Source of the DNA: a virus | IMG/VR virus record: IMGVR_UViG_3300020548_000023 | Coordinates: 1 to 35,990 of that record | Reading direction: 5' to 3' (one strand) | DNA length: 35,990 nucleotides | Shown: one piece after another, positions 7,345 to 15,062 of the stretch | How the letters are laid out: every line of letters starts with the position of its first letter | How positions within the stretch are numbered: position 1 is the stretch's first letter | Made by a program: the position numbers and the translations under genes | The notes under the pieces: generated by a model | What the model was told of the DNA's origin: nothing | What the model saw: only the letters and a program-made list of their open reading frames with translations | The model's database searches: none

Positions 7345-7845
7345 ATGGCAGAATATACCCAAGATGAATTGACGAAATGGATCAACACCAAGGCCATGAA
7401 TCTAACGTCTGGTGTGGTTCAGAAGCGGCTATTGCATAGTAACAGAGGGTCAAGCCCAATAATAGGTAATTTGTATTTTTATAAGTATGATCCAAAACAC
7501 AAAGCGACGCTGACGATTTATGACAAATATCCGATGACATTTCCTATCAAAATGTATGGTAATGGATTTCTCGGAGTAAATATGCACTATCTTCCAGTGG
7601 GTCAGCGTAGACAGTTTGTCAAGTCTATTCAGGATTATAAAGAGACAAGCGACATATCCAGAATAGATGTTGGTGCAGAACTGATAAGCGAACTGGAACA
7701 AACAGGAAGAATTTACAAGATTATGCCAGAAGCCGTGCATAGATATCTTTTTACTCATGTTAGATCAAGATTTATACAAATATTACCCGAAGAATACGAA
7801 AAAGCAGTTCAACTAAGAATTGACGAATGGGTTATTAAAGGATAA
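7345..7845 (+). CDS. Unassigned conserved T4-type structural-cluster protein
   Basis: A 166-residue protein with no cysteines or membrane segment. The central block (about residues 40-92) reads GNLYFYKYDPKHKATLTIYD, then FPIKMYGNGFLGVNMHYLPVGQRRQF. I recall similar YDPK...YD..P..FP and GF.G.N.HYLP patterns in proteins near gp53 in other T4-like phages, but cannot attach a firm function. Its position between gp4 and gp53 is where packaging-completion or baseplate genes occur. The C-terminus is charged and helical (ILPEEYEKAVQLRIDEWVIKG). No Shine-Dalgarno sequence precedes the ATG, and an exact late promoter ends five bases upstream. It is followed four bases later by gp53. Confidence 0.75.
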   Translation: MAEYTQDELTKWINTKAMNLTSGVVQKRLLHSNRGSSPIIGNLYFYKYDPKHKATLTIYDKYPMTFPIKMYGNGFLGVNMHYLPVGQRRQFVKSIQDYKETSDISRIDVGAELISELEQTGRIYKIMPEAVHRYLFTHVRSRFIQILPEEYEKAVQLRIDEWVIKG

Positions 7846-7848
7846 CAA

Positions 7849-8676
7849 ATGGCAGTCAGTAGTTTTTACGATCTATTTCCTAAAATCAATTATGATATTG
7901 AGAATAGACGACTCCAACCACAGTATGAGCAGGTCACCAATATCTTTCATCGTCTAGGCGTTGTTAGAGATGTTATCAATAACATTGGCTCATATATTGT
8001 TTACGATATTGAGGATGGCGATACACCAGAAATTGTGGCTCATAAAGTCTACGGCGACGCTGGTGGATTCTGGCTCATTCTACTAGCGAATAACATTATG
8101 GATGGTCAGTTTGAGTGGCCACTAGATCCAAATTCTTTCAATCAGTTTGTGATAGAGAAATATGGTTCTATCGAGAATGCTTTGATAACGCCGCATCATT
8201 ATGAAAAAGTAATAATAAGAAGAAATACCAGAACAGGATTTGAGTCGGTAACAAGATTTGTGGTCAATGGTGAAAGACTAACAGAGAACATGCCACCTGA
8301 AATTCCTTTCAGCTATTATGAACCATGGACGTCCACAACATATAGAACGGCCGACTCCTCATTTTTCAAAAGCGATAACGAATCCCCCGATCTACTAGCA
8401 GACTTGGACAACGGCGAACCATTCGGCGCATCTCTGGATCGTGGTAATCTAGCACTCACTGGAGAATTAATTCAACCCGAAATATATACTATCAATGGAG
8501 AACCTATTGAAATTGTTATTAAAGGTGAAATTGTGTATCAATACGAACACGAAAAAAGACTGAATGACGAGCGCCGATCGATTAAGGTCATCAAAAAAGA
8601 GTATTATGTCCAGATTCAGGACGAACTAAAAGCAATGATGTCCAATAAGCCATCTTACATTAGAAGGGTTTTCTAA
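7849..8676 (+). CDS. 53: gp53-like baseplate wedge protein
   Basis: This 275-residue protein carries the gp53 signature at residues about 1-105: SFYDLFPKINYDIENRRLQ, YDIEDGDTPEIVAHKVYGDAGGFWLILLANNI, and FEWPLDPNSFNQFVIEKYGS. The middle piece resembles a LysM-like fold. T4 gp53 (196 residues) joins adjacent wedges around the hub. Here the C-terminal half is longer and ends with a charged stretch (EHEKRLNDERRSIKVIKKEYY). AAAGGA lies a few bases upstream of the ATG. The stop overlaps the next start by one base (TAATG), implying coupled translation with the hub gene. Confidence 0.92.
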   Translation: MAVSSFYDLFPKINYDIENRRLQPQYEQVTNIFHRLGVVRDVINNIGSYIVYDIEDGDTPEIVAHKVYGDAGGFWLILLANNIMDGQFEWPLDPNSFNQFVIEKYGSIENALITPHHYEKVIIRRNTRTGFESVTRFVVNGERLTENMPPEIPFSYYEPWTSTTYRTADSSFFKSDNESPDLLADLDNGEPFGASLDRGNLALTGELIQPEIYTINGEPIEIVIKGEIVYQYEHEKRLNDERRSIKVIKKEYYVQIQDELKAMMSNKPSYIRRVF

Positions 8677-9920
8677 TGGCGGCTAATTCTGTCATGAATA
8701 ATGAACTACGAACGGTTACTATATCAGGAACACTGGGTGGTGCTGATAACTATGAGGATATTATTTGTAAAGAGATAACTGCTTCCGAGAGCCTACTAAC
8801 ACCAGGACTACAGACTTCCGCTACTTTTCAGTCTAAGGTATATAATAATCGTATATTCAAAAACTGGGATGCGACCAAAAATCAGGTTATGTTTTTGGAT
8901 ATGAGAAACAAGATAGGCGATGAAATGAAAATCGCCCAGACAATCTATCGTCTGGATAATCGTGAACTAAAAATCAATGTCGGTCAGATAGAAGAAATGA
9001 CTTTTCATGCCTGCGATGTTACATTGTTGAGAGACGCCAAGACGCTGGTTAGTAAATCATGGAGTTGTACCACACCAGATCAGGTCGTCAGATATGTTCT
9101 AGAGAGTTGTGTTGGTGCTAATAATCCAGATATTCAGGAGTCTAGTCCTGGTCGTGACTACATCGCCGAGATGATTCATCCATTTCAGGTTGTCCAGCAG
9201 CAAGCAAATATGGCGCTTGACGGCGATGATCCATCATTCGTTCACTTTATGACATATGGTAATAGACAAAACGGATGGGAAGCCAGACATCATTTTAAAT
9301 CACTAAAACAATTAGCAAATCAAACACCGAAGGCAATATACTATCACACAGAAACAGGTTATGCTGGTGGTCAGGGATATAATCAGGGAGATGTTTCGTT
9401 TCAGCGAGACAAAGATGGCGAGAAAGTTATTCACTTCAGCTTCCCCTGTGATTATGATCTATTGTCTGACTTGCTAAATGGTCTAGATGAAAATGGACGA
9501 AATATCAATTCAGGATCATTTCTAAATGTGTCAGATGCCACTGGTAGCTATCTAAATGGCACCATGTCTGGCTGTATTCAGAACGGTAATTTCAAGCAAT
9601 CGCTAACAAATAAAGGCACAGCGCAGCAGCAAAATGGTTGCGAAACGGACGTTGAAAAGCATCTATTGAGAAGACAGGCCAGAATGGGTCTACTCGAAAA
9701 AGACAAGATCGCATTGCGTCTAATCGCACCATGGAATCCAGAGTTACACGCAGGCGATGTTATTGAGTTTAGATTATTTGATAAGCAAGAGGGTTCACAG
9801 CTTCTATATGGTTCAGGTAACTATATGATTTCGTCTATGTCACATAGAATTTATCTTGGTGGTTATGCCACAACCACGCTAGATTGTGTGGCAACAACTG
9901 TAGGACAAGGAATAGTATAA
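8676..9920 (+). CDS. 27: gp27-like baseplate hub protein
   Basis: This 414-residue protein is close to T4 gp27 (391), the trimeric hub ring that joins spike and tube and resembles phage P2 gpD and VgrG N-terminal domains. The N-terminal half has an ITASESLLTPGLQTSATFQS tube-like strand pattern. The middle has the insertion typical of hub proteins (IAEMIHPFQVVQQQANMA, SFVHFMTYGN), and the C-terminus has APWNPELHAGDVIEFRLFD and a YMISSMSHRIYLGGYATTTLDCVAT hairpin, typical of the last gpD/gp27 domain. It sits between gp53 and the two spike genes, as expected. One-base TAATG overlaps on both sides indicate coupling. The fold assignment is by pattern and context, not by strong identity. Confidence 0.8.
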   Translation: MAANSVMNNELRTVTISGTLGGADNYEDIICKEITASESLLTPGLQTSATFQSKVYNNRIFKNWDATKNQVMFLDMRNKIGDEMKIAQTIYRLDNRELKINVGQIEEMTFHACDVTLLRDAKTLVSKSWSCTTPDQVVRYVLESCVGANNPDIQESSPGRDYIAEMIHPFQVVQQQANMALDGDDPSFVHFMTYGNRQNGWEARHHFKSLKQLANQTPKAIYYHTETGYAGGQGYNQGDVSFQRDKDGEKVIHFSFPCDYDLLSDLLNGLDENGRNINSGSFLNVSDATGSYLNGTMSGCIQNGNFKQSLTNKGTAQQQNGCETDVEKHLLRRQARMGLLEKDKIALRLIAPWNPELHAGDVIEFRLFDKQEGSQLLYGSGNYMISSMSHRIYLGGYATTTLDCVATTVGQGIV

Positions 9921-11323
9921 TGAGCAAGAGTTTTCCTTCACATCCTAAAGGTGAAATTACACCAATGGTCATCGCTGGTGGTAATAAGAATAGCGTCACA
10001 GGCACTTCTGAAAGACAAGATGGTGCAGCACCAATCTTTGATCCAATGCGTCATTCTCAACAAGATGTTAATCTCGAAGATTTGTGGTTCTCTGGATTAT
10101 CCGCACTACCAACTGCTTTTGGACAGAATAGCTTTATGGGACCACCTGATCCAGGAACAATCGTATATGTATTGAAGCAGGCAGGCGAAGCTGGTGGTGT
10201 TATTCTTGGTATGTCTAATACTGTCAGAAAAGGTGGTGAAGGCGCTGGAGGTGGTGGTTCTGATATTATGAACGGACCAATCATGCAACAGCTAAAGTCC
10301 GAAAAGATTCCTGTTAGTATTCCACCACAGATTCAAGAGACGACAGAACGTGGTGCAAGGATCCGAAAGATTAAAGAAAAAGGCGAAGAGCATTCTCTAG
10401 ATTTGCTCGATGGACTGCCAATTCACGGCGCTTTGTTCCAAATGACTGGATTTTTTCAGCCAGAGATTAAACAAGTTCCAACAGCTAAAACAAAAAACGA
10501 CAAGATGATGACCAATCAAATGTTTCAGCAGCTTGCTGGACAGGTCATGTCTATGGCGCAAATGTTCCAGGGACTAGCAAGCAAGGGTCGTGGAGGTAAT
10601 AACAATAATACCTACATACAAGGCATTATGAGTAGCGTTAATCCGCAAGTTGGTACAGCTATCAATAGTTTGTCAAAACTTGTGCAAGGACTAGACACAT
10701 CTGAAGGTATTGGGTTCGTTACTGGCGGCGTGGTTCACGAAGAAACATTTCTAGAAAACTCTGCTAATCTACTGTCACAAGTCACTACCATCGATGATTT
10801 GATGAATACGATGCAGAGACTTCAGTGGGACACAGAACTATTTGGTCAAGATAAGCTGGAGCCTGTAGAATATACACTAGACACAGCCCACGGTGCAATC
10901 ACACAAGTTGTAGATTTCGAAGGCAACATCGGTATTATTTACACAGGTAATACGATGAACAATATGAATAGCTGGGCAAATGTCATTTCAAGTCCTACGC
11001 AGTCTCCTGGTGGTGCTGGTTTTGCTCCTCCTCCAAGTAGCGGAGGACAAGGTGGACAAGCTGGCTCAATGATGCAGCAAATGTTTGGTAAGTCTTCTCA
11101 AATTATGCAAGAGTTGTTTAAGAGACTTTCCCCTAAACAAGAAAAAGAAGCCAAGAAAATGCACAAGACTCTAAATCAAAGTGAAACAGCCAAAAAACTA
11201 CATGAGATTTATAAAGAGACCGCAGAAGGCGGAGAGCCATTGAAGAAAGAAAATTATAAGAGTAAGACTGGTGGTGTTGGAACCGATCAATTTAGTATCG
11301 ATTTTAACTTTGGCGATTTTTAA
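9920..11323 (+). CDS. Spike-associated protein, OB-fold-like N-terminus
   Basis: This 467-residue protein starts at ATG 9920, overlapping the gp27 stop by one base; an earlier in-frame ATG at 9884 lies inside gp27. Residues about 45-100 (NLEDLWFSGLSALP, then PPDPGTIVYVL and GGVILGMSN) look like the oligonucleotide-binding domain of gp5/VgrG spikes, which packs on the hub. A glycine-rich linker follows. The middle is rich in Met, Gln and Gly (MTNQMFQQLAGQVMSMAQMF), with a strand-rich block at about 240-345 (VEYTLDTAHGAITQVVDFEGNIGIIYTGN). The C-terminal 100 residues form a charged, partly helical tail. No lysozyme motif is present. I infer it replaces the N-terminal part of T4 gp5 as an adaptor between hub and beta-helix. 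The coding call is strong; the role is moderate. Confidence 0.7.
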   Translation: MSKSFPSHPKGEITPMVIAGGNKNSVTGTSERQDGAAPIFDPMRHSQQDVNLEDLWFSGLSALPTAFGQNSFMGPPDPGTIVYVLKQAGEAGGVILGMSNTVRKGGEGAGGGGSDIMNGPIMQQLKSEKIPVSIPPQIQETTERGARIRKIKEKGEEHSLDLLDGLPIHGALFQMTGFFQPEIKQVPTAKTKNDKMMTNQMFQQLAGQVMSMAQMFQGLASKGRGGNNNNTYIQGIMSSVNPQVGTAINSLSKLVQGLDTSEGIGFVTGGVVHEETFLENSANLLSQVTTIDDLMNTMQRLQWDTELFGQDKLEPVEYTLDTAHGAITQVVDFEGNIGIIYTGNTMNNMNSWANVISSPTQSPGGAGFAPPPSSGGQGGQAGSMMQQMFGKSSQIMQELFKRLSPKQEKEAKKMHKTLNQSETAKKLHEIYKETAEGGEPLKKENYKSKTGGVGTDQFSIDFNFGDF

Positions 11324-11333
11324 TAGGAGATAA

Positions 11334-12545
11334 ATGATGGCAGCCAAAAGTAATGATAAGCCAGCAGGCACAACACCAGAAGATCCATATAATATTCGTG
11401 AGACAGCACGAAAAGGTAAAGGTGCTGGTGAAAATCCTAATTACTTTGCTTGGAAGGATCGCTCAGGTAATAACTGGGGTGCTGACGCTACAAAGGGACA
11501 CGAATCGATGTGGTTCCAGCATCGTTCTGGAACTGGTGTCGAACTATTTCCTGATGGTGCAATGCATCTTACGGCACATAATTCAAAGTATGAAATAACA
11601 TTCGGCGAAAATCGCATTACTATATCTGGCGCCCAAGATATCACTGTAAAAGGTGATGCGTCTCTCCGTGTCTATGGTGACTATAATCTTACATGCCATA
11701 AGAACTTTAATCTGGCTGTCATGGGTGATATGAATGTTACATCCAAGAATATGAACAGACAGATCCGTGGCAACATGGATACGCAAGCCAAAAACGTCAA
11801 TAAGAAGGTCGAAGGCTCTATTAACTATCAAGCACATGGAGCGGCTGCTTATGTTTCTAAAGATTCTACTACCGTAGCCTCACAAGCAGGATCAACTTTC
11901 TTGGCTGGAGCGTCGGGTCTACATGGTGCAGTAACACAAGAAGGCGATATGTCCTTCTTCAATGAAAAGGGTGATATGTTCCATGAGACTAAAGACGGCA
12001 AGTCAGATCAGAAATACGCCAGCAATGGTAAAGAAGTCAAAATTCTACACAAAGACGGTAAGACAGATCACACGGCTGACGAAGAAATCACCACAACTTC
12101 TACTAATAAGGGTATTACAACTACAGCCAAGCAAGATTATACGGTACAATCACAGCAAGGCAATATTCAGCATAAAGCCGATCAAGGTAATATTTCTACT
12201 AGAGCAATGCAAGGTAAAGTTGAAGTTAAGTCTGACTCTAGCGATGTTCACGTTACCGCTGGACAACATGCTGCAATCGAAGGAGGCGGCGGCACAACAG
12301 TAGGAAATGGCACAGCGACAACAAACGTTATTGGCGGTTCCTCTGGCGTAAATATCGAACCTCTGGGCGGTCTATTAAATCTCGCACCTGGTGGAACACC
12401 AACATTTGGTGGTTTGGGTCAATTGGCATTTAACTTCCTAACTGGCGATCAAGCACAGGGCGTCGGTGATCGTCGTTCTGAAAGAGCTAGTCAGCCGCAA
12501 GAAGAACCAGAAGATCCATGGATCAATCAACTGGACAGAACATAA
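11334..12545 (+). CDS. 5: gp5-like beta-helical central spike without lysozyme domain
   Basis: This 403-residue protein has a disordered N-terminus (about 1-35), then an FAWKDRSGNNW/MWFQHRSGTGVELFPDG adaptor. From about residue 78 there is a long array of short alternating strands (ISGAQDITVKGDASLRVYGDYNL, MGDMNVTSKNMNRQIRGNMD, and so on to about 300), with the V-x-G and hydrophilic-alternation pattern of the gp5/VgrG triple-stranded beta-helix. The C-terminal part is Gly-rich and ends in a charged tail. T4 gp5 carries OB fold, lysozyme and helix in one chain; here only the helix is present. Start choice: ATG 11334 is followed at once by ATG 11337, and the AGGAGA site is better spaced from the second, so the protein may be one residue shorter. 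A late-promoter-like box overlaps its stop codon. Confidence 0.85.
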   Translation: MMAAKSNDKPAGTTPEDPYNIRETARKGKGAGENPNYFAWKDRSGNNWGADATKGHESMWFQHRSGTGVELFPDGAMHLTAHNSKYEITFGENRITISGAQDITVKGDASLRVYGDYNLTCHKNFNLAVMGDMNVTSKNMNRQIRGNMDTQAKNVNKKVEGSINYQAHGAAAYVSKDSTTVASQAGSTFLAGASGLHGAVTQEGDMSFFNEKGDMFHETKDGKSDQKYASNGKEVKILHKDGKTDHTADEEITTTSTNKGITTTAKQDYTVQSQQGNIQHKADQGNISTRAMQGKVEVKSDSSDVHVTAGQHAAIEGGGGTTVGNGTATTNVIGGSSGVNIEPLGGLLNLAPGGTPTFGGLGQLAFNFLTGDQAQGVGDRRSERASQPQEEPEDPWINQLDRT

Positions 12546-12548
12546 ATA
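12541..12548 (+). promoter_or_regulatory. T4-type late promoter (CATAAATA) before gp25
   Basis: CATAAATA differs from TATAAATA only at the first base and overlaps the stop codon of the spike gene. Initiation is predicted near 12554, leaving a short leader with AAAGGG six bases before the gp25 ATG at 12571. Confidence 0.55.
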
Positions 12549-12570
12549 ATAAAAATATAAAGGGCATTCA

Positions 12571-12972
12571 ATGTCAAGTCAAATTAGCAGACAACCAGAT
12601 TACGCTGACCTAGATATGGACTTTCTTAGAAATCCATCTACAAATGACGTTAACGTTATTAAAGGCGAAGCGGCGATCAAGCGTTCGATACGCAATCTGA
12701 TTAAGACTAATTTTTATGAAAGACCTTTTCGTCCAAGAGTTGGATCGGATGTAACATCATTATTGTTTGAACCATCGACTTCCGCATCACAGATTGTTCT
12801 GGAGAAAGTTATTAGAGTCTGTATCGAAAACTATGAGCCAAGAGTCAGACTGCAAAATGTAGAGGTATCATACGACGAAGACGAATATGGCTTCAACGTT
12901 CGCTTGGAATATATTATACTAAACAATAATCTACCTGTAGTAACATCATTGTTTCTCGAAAGGATTCGTTAA
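12571..12972 (+). CDS. 25: gp25-like baseplate wedge protein (GPW/gp25 family)
   Basis: This 133-residue protein matches T4 gp25 in length (132). The family pattern is clear: DVNVIKGEAAIKRSIRNLIKT, NFYERPFRPRVGSDVTSLLFE, and IENYEPRVRLQNVEV. gp25 forms the core bundle of each wedge with gp6 and gp7 and helps start sheath assembly; it is conserved in contractile injection systems. A late-promoter-like box lies 22 bases upstream and AAAGGG is well placed. The gp6 gene follows after five bases, so the two are probably cotranscribed. Confidence 0.96.
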   Translation: MSSQISRQPDYADLDMDFLRNPSTNDVNVIKGEAAIKRSIRNLIKTNFYERPFRPRVGSDVTSLLFEPSTSASQIVLEKVIRVCIENYEPRVRLQNVEVSYDEDEYGFNVRLEYIILNNNLPVVTSLFLERIR

Positions 12973-12977
12973 AAATC

Positions 12978-15062
12978 ATGGCAACTTCCAATAATGCACT
13001 CAAAGTTGCAGACCTAGACTTCTTTTCTATTCGTGAGAATCTTAAAGATTATCTCCGAAATCAAGCAACATTTCAGGACTATGACTTCGAAGGTTCTGGT
13101 ATGTCTGTGCTTCTTGACATTCTGGCCTATAATACATATTACAATGCCTTTTATCTAAACATGGCCGCTAACGAGTCGTTTCTAGATACTGCACAGATTC
13201 GAAACAATGTTCTATCTCATGCCAAGCTAGTTAACTATGTTCCTATGTCAAAGCGTGGCGCTATGGCAAAGATCAATGTTGTCGTTACTCCAGGTCCTAA
13301 TGAAGATCAGGACGCACAATTTATCACACTAGACAAGTGGACGAACTTTCTTGGTGCTGACAAGGATCAGGTCAACTATCCGTTCGTGGCAGTCAATTCT
13401 AACACCGCTGTCAAGACAAATGGATCTTTTACTTTCTCCAACGTGGTTATTAGACAGGGCGAAGTTGTAACTCGTCAGTTTCCTGTTACCGCAAATAATA
13501 CAGCCAGACGATTTCAGATTCCATCTTCTAATGTGGATACATCAACTCTTATCGTTTCTGTTCAGGAGTCCAACTCAAACACACAGATTACACAATACAC
13601 ACTTGCTGGAGACTTTGTTGACCTCAAGGCCAACTCAACAGTTTATTTCGTGGAAGAAGATCACAGTCTAAACTACTCTATCTATTTCGGTGATGATGTT
13701 ATCGGCAAGAGACCAGCAAATGGAAATATCGTTCAGGTGACATATCTTGACACAGTAGGAACTAAGGCAAATAATATTGTCAAGTTTGCTCCTACTGATG
13801 GCGACGGTATTGCTGGTTATAAGAATAATGTTAGAATTACTTTGGTGGAAGCATCCATCAATGGCGCTGAAAAAGAAACAGTAGATCAGATCAAGTTCCG
13901 TGCGCCTAATTATTATGTCGCACAAAATCGTGCTGTCACCAAGATGGACTATGAGACTATTCTAACCAAGAATTATCCAAACATCGAGGCAGTATCAGTA
14001 TGGGGCGGCGAGGAAAATGATCCACCTGTATACGGTAGAGTCTTTATGTCACTAAAGACCACTGGCTATTTCACACTAACAAATGTTGAAAAAGAAGAAA
14101 TCAGAAATACAGTTATCAGAAACCGTAATGTTCTGACTGTCGATCCGGAGATTGTCGATCCTGACTTCATATTCCTACTAATTCGTGGAAAGGTTAGATA
14201 TAATCCTAATCTGACCACACGCTCGCAGGGGCAGATCAATAATATTATTAAGGAAGCGATTTACGATTACGCCGTCACAGAACTATATACTTTTAAATCA
14301 ACATTTAAGCTATCTAAACTTCAGAGCTATATCGAGCAGGCAGAACCATCAATCACATCTTCCGATATCGATATCTTTATGCAAAAGAGACAAAAGATTG
14401 AGATTGGTGACAGAAACAATTATGTTCTCAACTATAATACACCTCTAAGAAAAGGTGACTATAACTTTAAACTATACTCTTATCCTACATTAGGTATCAA
14501 TGACATTACCAATGTTAGACGAGATGTTTTGTTGGAAGAAACACCAGAGTCCTTCACTGGCATCGATTCGATTGAAATCGTGGCACCAGGAATCAATTAT
14601 TCTTCTGGTTCAAAGCTAACTATCACTGGTGACGGAACTGGCGCAGAAGCAGTCGCCACTATTGTCAATGGCAGAATTGTCAAGATTGAGGTGACGAATC
14701 CTGGCATCAATTATACCCGAGCCTTCGTGACCATCAATGATGCTGATGGTTCAGGAGCAGTTCTAACTGTTAGACTAAGATCCACACTAGGCACGCTCAG
14801 AGCATATTATTTCAAGTCAAACGGTGAAAAGGTGTTTGTCAATGAAAATGCAGGAAATATTAACTATGCCACTGGTCGTGTCACACTAAATTCACTATTG
14901 GTTCAGTCTATGCCATCAAATGATTTCTATGATCAGGATGTTCTGACCGTCAATGTTGTTCCAGAACAGGGTGTCATTGAGCCACTAAGAAATCGTATTC
15001 TAGCAATTGATACTAACAATATTCAGGCCATTCAGCTTGAGCTAATTCCAGAGACATCATGA
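12978..15062 (+). CDS. 6: gp6-like baseplate wedge protein (baseplate J family)
   Basis: This 694-residue protein (T4 gp6: 660) starts with the conserved wedge segment LDFFSIRENLKDYLRNQATFQDYDFEGSGMSVLLDILAYNT-type block (residues 13-52), followed by YNAFYLNMAANESFLDTAQIR. The middle has YSIYFGDDVIGKRPANGNIV and a baseplate-J-like core (FRAPNYYVAQNRAVTKMDYETILTKNYPNIEAVSVWGGEE). gp6 forms the ring linking neighbouring wedges. Near the C-terminus (about residues 525-605) there are two GxNY-type strand modules (VAPGINYSSGSKLTITGDGTGAEA; VTNPGINYTRAFVTIND) that interrupt the gp6 sequence and recur in gp7 and gp8. The stop overlaps the gp7 start (ATGA). Confidence 0.95.
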   Translation: MATSNNALKVADLDFFSIRENLKDYLRNQATFQDYDFEGSGMSVLLDILAYNTYYNAFYLNMAANESFLDTAQIRNNVLSHAKLVNYVPMSKRGAMAKINVVVTPGPNEDQDAQFITLDKWTNFLGADKDQVNYPFVAVNSNTAVKTNGSFTFSNVVIRQGEVVTRQFPVTANNTARRFQIPSSNVDTSTLIVSVQESNSNTQITQYTLAGDFVDLKANSTVYFVEEDHSLNYSIYFGDDVIGKRPANGNIVQVTYLDTVGTKANNIVKFAPTDGDGIAGYKNNVRITLVEASINGAEKETVDQIKFRAPNYYVAQNRAVTKMDYETILTKNYPNIEAVSVWGGEENDPPVYGRVFMSLKTTGYFTLTNVEKEEIRNTVIRNRNVLTVDPEIVDPDFIFLLIRGKVRYNPNLTTRSQGQINNIIKEAIYDYAVTELYTFKSTFKLSKLQSYIEQAEPSITSSDIDIFMQKRQKIEIGDRNNYVLNYNTPLRKGDYNFKLYSYPTLGINDITNVRRDVLLEETPESFTGIDSIEIVAPGINYSSGSKLTITGDGTGAEAVATIVNGRIVKIEVTNPGINYTRAFVTINDADGSGAVLTVRLRSTLGTLRAYYFKSNGEKVFVNENAGNINYATGRVTLNSLLVQSMPSNDFYDQDVLTVNVVPEQGVIEPLRNRILAIDTNNIQAIQLELIPETS

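Noticed and set aside
9884-9919. Earlier in-frame ATG for the 467-residue protein
   Set aside because: It would overlap gp27 by 37 bases with an unlikely Cys-rich N-terminus. ATG 9920 gives the TAATG coupling used elsewhere in the window.
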